Source of the DNA: Staphylococcus marylandisciuri
GTDB lineage: Bacteria; Bacillota; Bacilli; Staphylococcales; Staphylococcaceae
NCBI RefSeq assembly: GCF_025519785.1
Contig: NZ_JAOPKZ010000005.1
Coordinates: 104,203-168,202, forward strand
Direction: 5' to 3'
DNA length: 64,000 nucleotides
Shown here piece after piece: positions 28,206 through 36,470 of the stretch. The stretch's first letter is position 1. Each line of letters opens with the position of its first letter. The position numbers and the translations under genes were made by a program. A model generated the notes under the pieces. It saw only the letters and a list, made by a program, of their open reading frames with translations. It searched no databases and was not told the DNA's origin.

Positions 28206-28664
28206 TTAATTAATATCCTTACATACAATCAAAGGTTCAAACTTTATTAAGCAATCACCACACCTTACAAATAAACCGTATTTTTGTTTATAGTGATTTA
28301 TAGTGTTTAGTACAAATTCTTGACTAACTTCAAAATATAAAGCTAAGTCATGTATATTTTCAACCCCATAATCAAAGGCATTTATTATACCTTGCAACGT
28401 AATTACCGATGCATAAGCAAGTCGTCTAGCTTTTAGTTCGAGTTTTTTATTTAAAACATCTGATTGATCTAAAATATTACCAGCTGTAATTTTATAATGT
28501 GCTATTTCTTCTGCTAATGTTTCGTGTTTTTTATATTCTGTCAAACTATCGTCAATCAATATGACTTGGTCAGAATAAAAACCCTTATAACCATATGGAA
28601 GTTTAACAGTATCTTTAATTTTAATATGTTGATTCTCTATTAATAGCTGTTCATACTTAGACAA
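28206..28664 (-). CDS. ImmA/IrrE-type metallopeptidase-like protein
   Basis: 152 residues; the zinc motif region reads HETLAEEIAHYK, the usual form next to staphylococcal phage repressors (HExxH spaced as ExxxE-IAHxK). Such proteins cleave or inactivate the neighbouring repressor after damage. ATG 28664 lies 14 bases after the CI stop, so the two are cotranscribed. Confidence 0.85.
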   Translation of the reverse strand: MSKYEQLLIENQHIKIKDTVKLPYGYKGFYSDQVILIDDSLTEYKKHETLAEEIAHYKITAGNILDQSDVLNKKLELKARRLAYASVITLQGIINAFDYGVENIHDLALYFEVSQEFVLNTINHYKQKYGLFVRCGDCLIKFEPLIVCKDIN

Positions 28665-28678
28665 ATATATCTCCCCTT

Positions 28679-29008
28679 TTATTTATCTTCGTTTTTAAAT
28701 CTTTCGACTAGAGACATGATATAGTCAATATCCTCTTGTTTTAACTCTCCTTCTAAATGAGCTGCTAAAGTTTGAGGTTTTTCATCTACATCATTTTTTG
28801 GAAAGAAATCATCAATGCTACATTTCAATATGTGCGATAATTCAAAAAGTGTATCTTGATTAGCTTTTCTTAGACCTTTTTCATACCGACTTACAGCTTG
28901 TCGACTAACATTCAATTTATCAGCTAAACCTTGTTGAGTTAAACCACGTTTCTCTCTAAATTTTTTTATCTGATTTCCAATATAAATTGCTAGTTCTTCA
29001 TGATTCAT
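28679..29008 (-). CDS. CI-like phage repressor
   Basis: 109 residues with an N-terminal HTH_3 (QIKKFREKRGLTQQGLADKL, NVSRQAVSRYEKGLRK). It lacks the LexA/S24 autoprotease domain, fitting with an ImmA-type partner doing the inactivation. ATG 29008, ribosome site GGAGG. Binds presumably the operators at 29053 and 29115 between it and cro. Confidence 0.9.
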   Translation of the reverse strand: MNHEELAIYIGNQIKKFREKRGLTQQGLADKLNVSRQAVSRYEKGLRKANQDTLFELSHILKCSIDDFFPKNDVDEKPQTLAAHLEGELKQEDIDYIMSLVERFKNEDK

Positions 29009-29052
29009 TTCCGTTTTCCTCCATCGTTTTGTTAAATTAATTGTACATTAAA

Positions 29053-29137
29053 TGTCACCAAAATGGTAGCTTTTTTATCAAAATAACAAAAAAATTTGCA
29101 AAAGACTATTTACATGTCACCGATATGGTGCTATAGT
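29053..29137. promoter_or_regulatory. CI/Cro operators and rightward early promoter
   Basis: Two copies of TGTCACC-AAAA/GATA-TGGT at 29053-29070 and 29115-29132. TTTACA (29109-29114) and TATAGT (29132-29137), 17 bases apart, form a good rightward promoter with the second operator filling its spacer. Confidence 0.8.
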
Positions 29138-29163
29138 TATATTTGCAAGGAGGTGCTAAACAG

Positions 29164-29388
29164 ATGCAGCATAAACTTTACGGATTAAGAAAAGAGAGAT
29201 ATACCCAAGATGAAATGGCTAAAATTTTAAGCATTAGCCGAAACTCATACATCAACAAAGAACGAAGCAAAACAGCTTTCACATCGGATGAAATGTTTAT
29301 TATTTCAAAGTTATTTGGTAAAACAATGGAAGAAATTTTTTTGCCCAGATGTCACCAAAATGGTAACAAAGAGCACCAAAAAACTTAA
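29164..29388 (+). CDS. Cro-like HTH repressor
   Basis: 74 residues from ATG 29164 (AAGGAGG upstream); HTH of the XRE type (LRKERYTQDEMAKILSISRN). Divergent from CI. A third operator copy (29350-29367) lies inside its 3' end. Confidence 0.85.
   Translation: MQHKLYGLRKERYTQDEMAKILSISRNSYINKERSKTAFTSDEMFIISKLFGKTMEEIFLPRCHQNGNKEHQKT
29350..29367. promoter_or_regulatory. Third operator copy in the cro coding end
   Basis: TGTCACCAAAATGGTAAC, same core as the operator at 29053. Could allow DNA looping or roadblock control. Confidence 0.65.
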
Positions 29389-29400
29389 GGAGGGACTACT

Positions 29401-29568
29401 ATGGAAGAGAAAAAAATAGATTTGAGGTCGCTAACTAAAGATGAATTTGAAGGTATTCGTATTCCAGTATTATTTTTAAAAATTCAACTTTTTTTCGTTG
29501 AAAACGATATAAGCGAAGAGGACTGCAGAGTACTAGCTCGCATGCTCAACGCTTATTACGAAGATTAA
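29401..29568 (+). CDS. Small early phage protein
   Basis: 55 residues (MEEKKIDLRSLTKDEFEGIR at the start, LARMLNAYYED at the end), acidic and helical. AAGGAGGG precedes ATG 29401. Unknown; no gene is seen in 29569-29731. Confidence 0.6.
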   Translation: MEEKKIDLRSLTKDEFEGIRIPVLFLKIQLFFVENDISEEDCRVLARMLNAYYED

Positions 29569-29731
29569 ATTCTTAAATCATTTCTGATTTTAAGACCGTT
29601 AGATTTTTGTCCAGGTTTTTTCTTCTTTTGTGCATCGACAATAGTTTGATTGTATTCAACTGCTCGCTCAAAAGCTTTTATATACAAATCAAAATAGTGT
29701 TCAAAAATAAGGAGTATGGGAGGTGTAGGAA

Positions 29732-29923
29732 ATGAAAAATACAAAAAAGGTCATCTATTACTACTATGACGAAGTAGGTTATAGAAGACTTTGGAGTGTA
29801 ACCAACTTAAACGAATCTGTTGTAAGTGGATACAAACCTAGAATTGAATTTTTCAAAAAGGAAAACCCTGATTTAGATAATTTGTTTGTTCAAATAGACG
29901 GTGTTGAATTTAAATTACTCTAA
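29732..29923 (+). CDS. Small hypothetical phage protein
   Basis: 63 residues with a tyrosine-rich start (KVIYYYYDEVGYRRLW). GGGAGGTGTAGG precedes ATG 29732. Its 3' end overlaps the convergent DUF2513 gene by 9 bases. Confidence 0.6.
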   Translation: MKNTKKVIYYYYDEVGYRRLWSVTNLNESVVSGYKPRIEFFKKENPDLDNLFVQIDGVEFKLL

Positions 29924-30274
29924 TCCAAGTAATTTTTTGGATATTGATGAAGCTAGCTGTTGCAGAACCGGAATGGAAATAGAACCAAACCTTTTAACGC
30001 GATCTTGTGTTTCTTCCCATACCGTATTGTTTCTAATGGTATCCAGTAATGAATGACCTTCAAACGTCATTCCATAAACAATATATCCATCCATAGTGAA
30101 ATCAGCATTAATGTATTTAGCGTCAGCTAAAAGTCTCAGACAGTATTCAATATCTTCATTAGAAAATTCCGGAATATTATTTTCAAATACAGTATTTTCT
30201 AAAATTCCGTGCAAAGTATGTTCTTTTTCTATGACTAAAAGGACTTCACGAACACATTCATGCTTTAATTCCAT
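29915..30274 (-). CDS. DUF2513 domain protein
   Basis: 119 residues; DUF2513 pattern FSNEDIEYCLRLLADAKYI ... GMTFEGHSLLDTIR, a winged-helix-like family common in Firmicute phages. It is backwards in the rightward early region, which suggests expression in lysogeny or an accessory gain. Confidence 0.8.
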   Translation of the reverse strand: MELKHECVREVLLVIEKEHTLHGILENTVFENNIPEFSNEDIEYCLRLLADAKYINADFTMDGYIVYGMTFEGHSLLDTIRNNTVWEETQDRVKRFGSISIPVLQQLASSISKKLLGLE

Positions 30275-30330
30275 AATTATCGCCTCCTTAGGTTGATAAC
30301 AATATATTAACAGAAAGGAGCATTTGAAAT

Positions 30331-31077
30331 ATGCAAGATTTACAAACTAAGCCGAAAATATCGGAAATGTTCAATATAAAAGAAAAAGAAAATGGAGAAA
30401 TCGCAATTAGTGGCCGAGAGCTACATCAAGCGTTAGAAGTTAAGACCGCGTATAAAGATTGGTTTCCAAGAATGCTCAAATATGGATTTGAAGAAAACAC
30501 AGATTATACAGCTATTGCTCAAAAAAGAGCAACAGCTCAAGGTAATATGACTCACTATATCGACCATGCATTGACATTAGACACAGCAAAAGAAATCGCA
30601 ATGATTCAGCGAAGCGAGCCTGGAAAACGGGCGAGACAGTATTTTATCCAAGTCGAAAAAGCATGGAATAGTCCAGAAATGATAATGCAACGTGCATTGA
30701 AGATAGCAAATAGCACAATCGAGCAATTAGAAACACAAATCGAGAAAGACAAACCAAAAGTAATTTTTGCTGACGCAGTAGCAACTACTAAAACATCAAT
30801 ATTAGTCGGGGAGCTAGCAAAGATTATTAAACAAAACGGTGTAGAAATCGGACAACGTAGGTTATTTGAATGGCTAAGACAAAATGGATTTCTAATCAAA
30901 CGAAAAGGCGTTGATTATAACATGCCTACTCAATACTCGATGGAGCTAAAATTATTCGAAATTAAAGAAACATCGATTACACATTCAGACGGCCATGTAT
31001 CTATTAGTAAAACACCTAAAGTGACTGGTAAAGGTCAACAATATTTTATTAATAAATTTTTAGGTAAGCAGGCGTAG
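30331..31077 (+). CDS. ant: Phage antirepressor (AntA/KilAC type)
   Basis: 248 residues: N-terminal AntA-like domain (ISGRELHQALEVKTAYKDWF, GFEENTDYTAI) and C-terminal KilAC/ANT domain (VGELAKIIKQNGVEIGQRRLFEWLRQNGFL). Such proteins counter the CI repressor. AGAAAGGAG precedes ATG 30331. Confidence 0.9.
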   Translation: MQDLQTKPKISEMFNIKEKENGEIAISGRELHQALEVKTAYKDWFPRMLKYGFEENTDYTAIAQKRATAQGNMTHYIDHALTLDTAKEIAMIQRSEPGKRARQYFIQVEKAWNSPEMIMQRALKIANSTIEQLETQIEKDKPKVIFADAVATTKTSILVGELAKIIKQNGVEIGQRRLFEWLRQNGFLIKRKGVDYNMPTQYSMELKLFEIKETSITHSDGHVSISKTPKVTGKGQQYFINKFLGKQA

Positions 31078-31097
31078 CAGATAAAGGAGGAAACAAC

Positions 31098-31415
31098 ATG
31101 ACTCAGACACTTCAAGTTACAGTTCCTATTCCAGATGGCTTAGTACTAATTGAAAGAGAAAAAGTACGAGAACTGGAAGACTTAGCAAATGATCCAGTTT
31201 GGGATTTAAAAGATTTGAAAAAGAAATTAAAAATGTCATCTGACGACACTATCAAAAACAAATTTTTATATAATCCGAAATTTGAAAAGCAATTAAAAGA
31301 GTTAGGCATAGCACATTATCCTGATGAAAGTTTCAATCGATGGCGGTTTAACGCAAGGAAGATGAGTCGTTTTATCAGTGAAAACTTTGAAGCAATTATC
31401 GGAAGGAAGAGATAA
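31098..31415 (+). CDS. DUF771 domain phage protein
   Basis: 105 residues; QTLQVTVPIPDGLVLIERE start and a helix-turn-helix-like middle (LKDLKKKLKMSSDDTIKNK), typical of DUF771 in staphylococcal phages. AAAGGAGG precedes ATG 31098. Confidence 0.85.
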   Translation: MTQTLQVTVPIPDGLVLIEREKVRELEDLANDPVWDLKDLKKKLKMSSDDTIKNKFLYNPKFEKQLKELGIAHYPDESFNRWRFNARKMSRFISENFEAIIGRKR

Positions 31416-31416
31416 C

Positions 31417-31578
31417 ATGAAATCATTTTTAATTGCTAACGCCATGTTTGTGGTAACGTCATTGATTTTCGCATTACTTTTAAATGACGCTATAAAAGGT
31501 GTAGCTTGCGGGGCACTTTTGGCGATGATGACTTACTTATTTTTCAGCGACCATTTTTTTCAAATAAAAAAAGACTAA
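31417..31578 (+). CDS. Small phage membrane protein
   Basis: 53 residues from ATG 31417, behind GGAAGG; two hydrophobic segments (ANAMFVVTSLIFALLL and GVACGALLAMMTYLFF). Followed by an inverted repeat ATTGCTAG/CTAGCAAT (about 31577-31598) without a T tract. Confidence 0.6.
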   Translation: MKSFLIANAMFVVTSLIFALLLNDAIKGVACGALLAMMTYLFFSDHFFQIKKD

Positions 31579-31610
31579 TTGCTAGCAGCAACTAGCAATC
31601 AGTCTAGGCA

Positions 31611-31684
31611 TGTTATAAGTATACCTCATACCTAAAATTACAGAGTACTAAAGAGGATAGTAATTTACCAAATAAACTATCCTC
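31611..31684 (+). repeat. Solitary CRISPR repeat with upstream -10 box and downstream hairpin
   Basis: 31619-31652 matches 34 of the 36 bases of the SaCas9-type repeat, reading on the plus strand as the anti-repeat (GTATACCTCATACC...ACTAAA). There is no spacer-repeat on either side. Overlapping its left edge is an extended -10, TG-T-TATAAG (31611-31619). Right after it GAGGATAGT (31653-31661) and ACTATCCTC (31676-31684) form a perfect 9-bp hairpin. A plus-strand RNA from here would pair with crRNA repeats, as a tracrRNA anti-repeat does. Confidence 0.85.
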
Positions 31685-31713
31685 AATATACAACGAAATA
31701 GGAGAATAAGCAA

Positions 31714-31785
31714 ATGTATTTCAAAAAAGATAAGAAGATTTCAAATTTTGCGGGGGTAGTTAATCATGAAATTAAAGCTAAATAA
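31714..31785 (+). CDS. Possible 23-residue leader peptide
   Basis: MYFKKDKKISNFAGVVNHEI and stop, behind AGGAGAA; overlaps the ATPase start at 31766. May be a truncated phage gene that still couples translation. Confidence 0.35.
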   Translation: MYFKKDKKISNFAGVVNHEIKAK

Positions 31786-33718
31786 ATTAAAAATCAAAGA
31801 CTTTGCAGGGATCACAGAAAAAACATTTAATTTTAATGGCCATGATTCCAAAATATATGGTGCTAATGGTACAGGTAAGACAACCACAGCAACAGCATTA
31901 CAGTGGTTATTATTTGATAAAGGGTTAGATGGATCTACTAAGTCATTTAATCCAGTTCCGGTTAATTCTGATAACAAGGAACAGTACGAATTAATTCCAA
32001 CAGTAGAAGCGGAATTTTCTATTGATGATAATACGTTACATTTAAGAAAAGAAAGTCGTCCTAAATACACGACGAACCAAAAGACAAATCGCAAGGAATA
32101 TAATCGCTCACGCACTAAAAAGCAATTCATCAATGAGGAACCTGTCAAAGTAACAGATTTCAAAAATCGTATTAAAGATTTGATTGATGCGGATGTATTC
32201 AAGTTGATTACAAATCCTGCAGCTTTCAATGATTTAGATTGGAGAAAGCGACGAGAATTGCTATTTGACATTGCAGATTCAATTGATGATGAGGACATCA
32301 TTAAATCAAATGATGAGTTAAGCAGTTTAAAAGACTTATTAAGCGAACATGATATTGAGACAAAAAAGAAAATTATCGGAGATAAAATCAAACAAATTAA
32401 TAAAGAGATTCAAGATATACCTACAAGAATAAACCAAGAAATAGAGGGCTTAGAAAAAGTTGAGCCAGTTGATCAAAACAAGTTGGATGAGCTTGAAAAA
32501 GAAATAGAAACTCTCAAATCCAAAAAAATAGAATTGGAGAACGGCGGTAAAGAGATTGAGCTTAAGAATCAATTAGCCGATAAAAAGGCTGAATTAAAAC
32601 GTTTAAGAGATAATCACAACGCCGAAACTGACAACAAGATACATTCTCTAACAAATGAGTTTAATGCTGAACAAAGTACAGTGTTAAACTACACATCAAA
32701 AATTCGTGGCAAACAGCAAGAAGTTGAACATGAAGAAAAAAGACGTAAAGTTTTGCTAGCTGATTATAAGTCAGTTGATGCTAATTATAAAGAACTGAAA
32801 GAAAAACAGTTTGAGTACACACAAAATTATAGGTGTGTATGTTGCGGTCAGAAGTTGCCAGATGACGAAATTGATTCAATGAAGCAACGAGCGCTAGAAA
32901 AGTTTAACAAAGATAAATCCGTTGAACTCGAAGCTCTAGCCGAACGTAAAGATTCTATGTTAAAAGATGGCAAAAAAATCAAACCAATCATTGAAGATAT
33001 AAACGCAGAAATCAGCAAGTATCAAAAACTTGTTGAAGATGCAAACACAAAGTCTGAAAAAATTCAGCGCCAAATTGACGAACTGAAAGCGAATAAGACT
33101 GACGTTACAGCGACTGACGAATATAAATTGATTGAATCAGAAATCAGTCAAATTGAACAAGATCGTCAGAACATCATGTTAGCTATTCAAATAGATATAG
33201 ATATTATTGACAATCAAATTGCAGAATTACAAAAACAAAAGTCTGCGTATGATGAGCAATTGATGTTAATTAAGTCTAACGAGCGAACACACCAACGCAT
33301 CACCCAACTTCGCTTAAAAGAAGATGCGTTACTCGATGAAAAAGAAAAATTATCTCATCAACTCCATCAATTGAATTTGTTCACTCAACTTAAAATCAAG
33401 GCACTTGAAGAAAACATCAACGATAAATTTGAGATGGCTAGCTTTAAATTATTCAATCAGCTAGTAAATGGCGAACACGAAGAAACATGCGTGACTACGT
33501 ATGACGGTGTTGAATACGGCGCAGGGTTAAATAATGCAGCACGCATTAATGTGGGCTTAGACATCATCAATACACTATCTAAGCACTACAATGTGACAGC
33601 GCCAATCTTCATAGACAATGCGGAATCTGTGACGGATATTATTGATACTGATGCGCAACAAATTCAGTTGATCGTATCTGAAAACTACAAGCATTTGACA
33701 ATGGTCGATGAGTCTTAA
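31766..33718 (+). CDS. SbcC/Rad50-like AAA ATPase
   Basis: 650 residues: N-terminal Walker A GANGTGKT (residues 32-39), long coiled coils, a zinc-hook CVCCGQKLP in the middle, and a C-terminal ATPase half (YGAGLNNAARINVGLDIIN). Family members handle DNA ends with a nuclease partner. Here the next gene is a RecT annealase, so it probably serves phage recombination or replication. No SbcD partner in the prophage. Confidence 0.88.
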   Translation: MKLKLNKLKIKDFAGITEKTFNFNGHDSKIYGANGTGKTTTATALQWLLFDKGLDGSTKSFNPVPVNSDNKEQYELIPTVEAEFSIDDNTLHLRKESRPKYTTNQKTNRKEYNRSRTKKQFINEEPVKVTDFKNRIKDLIDADVFKLITNPAAFNDLDWRKRRELLFDIADSIDDEDIIKSNDELSSLKDLLSEHDIETKKKIIGDKIKQINKEIQDIPTRINQEIEGLEKVEPVDQNKLDELEKEIETLKSKKIELENGGKEIELKNQLADKKAELKRLRDNHNAETDNKIHSLTNEFNAEQSTVLNYTSKIRGKQQEVEHEEKRRKVLLADYKSVDANYKELKEKQFEYTQNYRCVCCGQKLPDDEIDSMKQRALEKFNKDKSVELEALAERKDSMLKDGKKIKPIIEDINAEISKYQKLVEDANTKSEKIQRQIDELKANKTDVTATDEYKLIESEISQIEQDRQNIMLAIQIDIDIIDNQIAELQKQKSAYDEQLMLIKSNERTHQRITQLRLKEDALLDEKEKLSHQLHQLNLFTQLKIKALEENINDKFEMASFKLFNQLVNGEHEETCVTTYDGVEYGAGLNNAARINVGLDIINTLSKHYNVTAPIFIDNAESVTDIIDTDAQQIQLIVSENYKHLTMVDES

Positions 33719-33779
33719 CGCATTGCGAACAAGTTAGAGATAGAGCCTTACAAATTATTGAAATAATGGAGGAATTAGA

Positions 33780-34706
33780 ATGTCAAACGAATTGTTATTA
33801 AAAAATAATAAAATGGGGGATAACGTACTTTCCAGAGTAAAAACTTTAGAGTCTAAAGGAGACCTACGTTTTCCACCAAATTATTCGCCAGAAAATGCAA
33901 TGAAATCTGCTATGTTGCAGTTGCAAGAGTTGAAAGGTTCAAAAAAAGATGGTTATAAACCAGCTTTATCGTTTGTAACACCCAATAGTGTTGCAAATGC
34001 GCTAATGGATATGGTTGTGCAGGGACTCAATCCTGCTAAAAATCAAGGTTACTTTATCGTTTATAAAGACAAAGTACAATTTCAACGTTCGTATATGGGA
34101 ACTATGGCAGTTACAAAACGTGTGACTGGCGCTAAAGAGATTAATGCAGAAGTTATATTTGAAGGCGACGAAGTCAAGTATAAAACTAGAAACGGCAAAA
34201 TTGTAGATTTAGAACACACGCAATCATTTGGTAATCGCGACCAAAAACTGATTGGAGCATATGCTACTGTCGTGTTTGATGAAGATAATAAAAACTATAC
34301 TGAAATCATGACTATCAAAGAAATCGAAGAGGCGTGGAAGCAATCTCAATCAGTATTTGATGGTAAATTTTCAGAAAAAGGGACACACAGACGTTTTCCA
34401 CAAGAAATGGCTAAAAAGACAGTTATTAATCGTGCATGTAAAAAATTACTAAACAGTTCGGATGATTCAAGTTTACTTGCTACACAGATTAAAGACTCTG
34501 AACAACGTCAACGGAAAGAGATATTTGATGCAGAAGTCGAAGAGAATGCTAATCAAGAGCTATTAGACTTCAGCGATACTAATGTAGAAGAAGCTGAATT
34601 TGAAGAAGTAGCAGAAGCGAAACCAATCGATCACTTTGTTGAAGTAGAACAGCCTGAAAAACAATCTGCAGCACAAACTATAGAAAGCGAAGAAGAACCA
34701 TTTTAG
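33780..34706 (+). CDS. recT: RecT-family single-strand annealing protein
   Basis: 308 residues, matching RecT/Bet annealases: ALSFVTPNSVANALMDMVVQGLNPAK, YFIVYKDKVQFQRSYMG and a conserved acidic C-terminus rich in Glu. Works with a 5'-3' exonuclease in phage recombination; no exonuclease is evident, so the SbcC-like gene may substitute. AATGGAGGA precedes ATG 33780. Confidence 0.93.
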   Translation: MSNELLLKNNKMGDNVLSRVKTLESKGDLRFPPNYSPENAMKSAMLQLQELKGSKKDGYKPALSFVTPNSVANALMDMVVQGLNPAKNQGYFIVYKDKVQFQRSYMGTMAVTKRVTGAKEINAEVIFEGDEVKYKTRNGKIVDLEHTQSFGNRDQKLIGAYATVVFDEDNKNYTEIMTIKEIEEAWKQSQSVFDGKFSEKGTHRRFPQEMAKKTVINRACKKLLNSSDDSSLLATQIKDSEQRQRKEIFDAEVEENANQELLDFSDTNVEEAEFEEVAEAKPIDHFVEVEQPEKQSAAQTIESEEEPF

Positions 34707-35407
34707 CAGTTGATGTTATAGCGACAGGGTCAAGTGGTAATTGCTACCGTTTAAACGACGGTAGCACGTCCCTGTTGATTGAGGCAGGTGTTAATTACCA
34801 GAAGGTACAAAAACACTTGAAGTTTAGGACGAGAGACATTGCAGGTTGTCTTATCACACACGAGCATGGCGATCATGCTAAGTATACAAAACAGTTTGTT
34901 GAAAACGGAATTGAATGCTATGCAACTTTAGGTACTTTAAATCAATTGGCTATTACTAGCCACAGATTGCACGTAATCAAGGCTAAGAGAGCTTTTAGAG
35001 TAGGCACGTGGGAAATACTACCTTTTGATATAGAACACGATGTAGCGGAGCCTGTGGGCTTTCTGATGCAAAGTGATAAAGGCTATAAAGTTTTGTACGT
35101 GACGGATACTAAGTACGTTAAGTACAAATTTAAAGGTGTTACACATATGTTGCTTGAAATCAATTATATTTACGAGCAAATGCAACAGAATGTCAAAGAC
35201 GGTGTGATACATCAAGCTTTGGCAAATAGGATCATGGACTCGCATTTTAGCTTAGAATACGCAATTCAATTTCTGAAAGCAAATGATCTTTCGAAATTGG
35301 AAGAAATTCATTTGATTCATCTAAGTAACAACAGTTCAAACGCACAAAAAATCAAAGACGAGGTACAGAAAGTAAGTGGTGTACCTGTCTATATAGGAGG
35401 CTTATAA
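34700..35407 (+). CDS. Metallo-beta-lactamase fold phage hydrolase
   Basis: About 235 residues. Zinc motif THEHGDHAK and later metal ligands (VTDTKYV, DSHF). The first strand DVIATGSSGNCYRL is encoded upstream of the TTG at 34775, in a frame open to ATT at 34700, so the true start overlaps recT by 7 bases at a non-ATG codon. It sits between recT and ssb, as in many staphylococcal phages, and probably acts on DNA or RNA. Confidence 0.82.
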   Translation: MLAVDVIATGSSGNCYRLNDGSTSLLIEAGVNYQKVQKHLKFRTRDIAGCLITHEHGDHAKYTKQFVENGIECYATLGTLNQLAITSHRLHVIKAKRAFRVGTWEILPFDIEHDVAEPVGFLMQSDKGYKVLYVTDTKYVKYKFKGVTHMLLEINYIYEQMQQNVKDGVIHQALANRIMDSHFSLEYAIQFLKANDLSKLEEIHLIHLSNNSSNAQKIKDEVQKVSGVPVYIGGL

Positions 35408-35893
35408 ATGTTAAATAGAGTGGTTTTAACTGGACGTTTAACTAAAGACCCAGAAATACGCACGACACAGTCTGGGCTCAGTGTATGTAGCTTTATGTTG
35501 GCAGTCAATCGTACGTTTACGAATGCACAAGGAGAACGTCAAGCAGATTTTATTAACTGTATTGCATTCAACAAAACGGCAGAAAACGTCAATAACTATC
35601 TGCACAAAGGTAGTCTGACAGGTGTTGACGGTCGCTTACAGTCACGCAGTTACGAAAACAAAGAAGGTCAACGTGTATTTGTAACGGAAGTTGTTTGTGA
35701 CAACGTTCAATTTTTAGAGTCTAAGAATAGCGAGAGTAATCAAGCAGGCTATTCAAATAATCAACAGAAACAACAATACAGTCAGCCAGCACAAACTAAT
35801 CAATACCAACAAAAACAGCCACCGGTTGGCGAGAATTCATTCAATAATGCGAATGGTCCGATTGATATTAGTGATGACGACTTACCGTTTTAG
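35408..35893 (+). CDS. ssb: Single-stranded DNA-binding protein
   Basis: 161 residues: OB-fold (MLNRVVLTGRLTKDPEIR), a Gln/Asn-rich linker and the C-terminal acidic tip DISDDDLPF that recruits partners. ATG at 35408 follows the MBL stop directly, with AGGAGG upstream. Confidence 0.96.
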   Translation: MLNRVVLTGRLTKDPEIRTTQSGLSVCSFMLAVNRTFTNAQGERQADFINCIAFNKTAENVNNYLHKGSLTGVDGRLQSRSYENKEGQRVFVTEVVCDNVQFLESKNSESNQAGYSNNQQKQQYSQPAQTNQYQQKQPPVGENSFNNANGPIDISDDDLPF

Positions 35894-35905
35894 GGACGTG
35901 ATTAA

Positions 35906-36193
35906 ATGACTGGTTGGATTAGTCTTCATAGGTCTATTGAAGATCATTGGCTTTTTAAAGAGAAAAGAAAATTTTCAAGATTTGAAGCATGGATCGATAT
36001 ATTGTTGATGGTTAATCACAAAGACAAAAAAGTGCTACTTGGAAATGAACTTATTTTGGTCAAAAGAGGTCAAAAAATAACAAGCATTAGGAAGTTATGC
36101 GAGCGATGGAATTGGTCGAACAACAAAGTAAAAAGCTTTTTGAAAATGTTGGAAGACGACAAAATGATAATCTCAAAAAGCGACGCAAAATAG
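35906..36193 (+). pseudogene. Truncated phage replisome organizer (DnaD-type N-terminus)
   Basis: 95 residues matching the N-terminal winged-helix domain of phage replisome organizers (WISLHRSIEDHWLFKEKRKFS, WNWSNNKVKSFLKMLEDDKM). The rest is missing: past about 36170 the DNA matches a different gene in another frame. A full initiator gene is found at 37161, so this copy is dispensable. Confidence 0.75.
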
Positions 36194-36354
36194 ACCATAC
36201 GGATAACAAGGTGCTTGCGCTATGCCATAGACATCATACAGAACAGCACAACATAGGGGTTGATAGCTTTAACGACAAATACCATTTGCATGAGAGCTGG
36301 GTTAATGTGGACGAGAGGCTCAATAAAATGTTGAAAGGAGTGAAGTTAAAATGA
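36160..36354 (+). pseudogene. 3' end of an HNH/DUF968-like gene
   Basis: Encodes KIDHTDNKVLALCHRHHTE and QHNIGVDSFNDKYHLHES, the C-terminal half of phage HNH-type DUF968 proteins. There is no start of its own family; it is joined to the truncated DnaD gene in a different frame, a clear recombination scar. Confidence 0.75.
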
Positions 36355-36470
36355 ACAAAATATTGATACGTTTCGCTATCAACTATATAAAATATCAACA
36401 AAAATTATTAAGAGAAAAAGAAGCCCGCATTAAATATTTAGAAGGCTTCATAAAAGGAAAAGGTTATTGA
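36351..36470 (+). CDS. Small phage protein
   Basis: 39 residues (MNKILIRFAINYIKYQQKLL at the start), basic and helical. ATG overlaps the preceding stop (ATGA). Convergent with the next gene, overlapping by 7 bases. Confidence 0.5.
   Translation: MNKILIRFAINYIKYQQKLLREKEARIKYLEGFIKGKGY

Noticed and set aside
31619..31652. Reading the solitary repeat as the end of a full CRISPR array
   Set aside because: No second repeat lies within one spacer length on either side.
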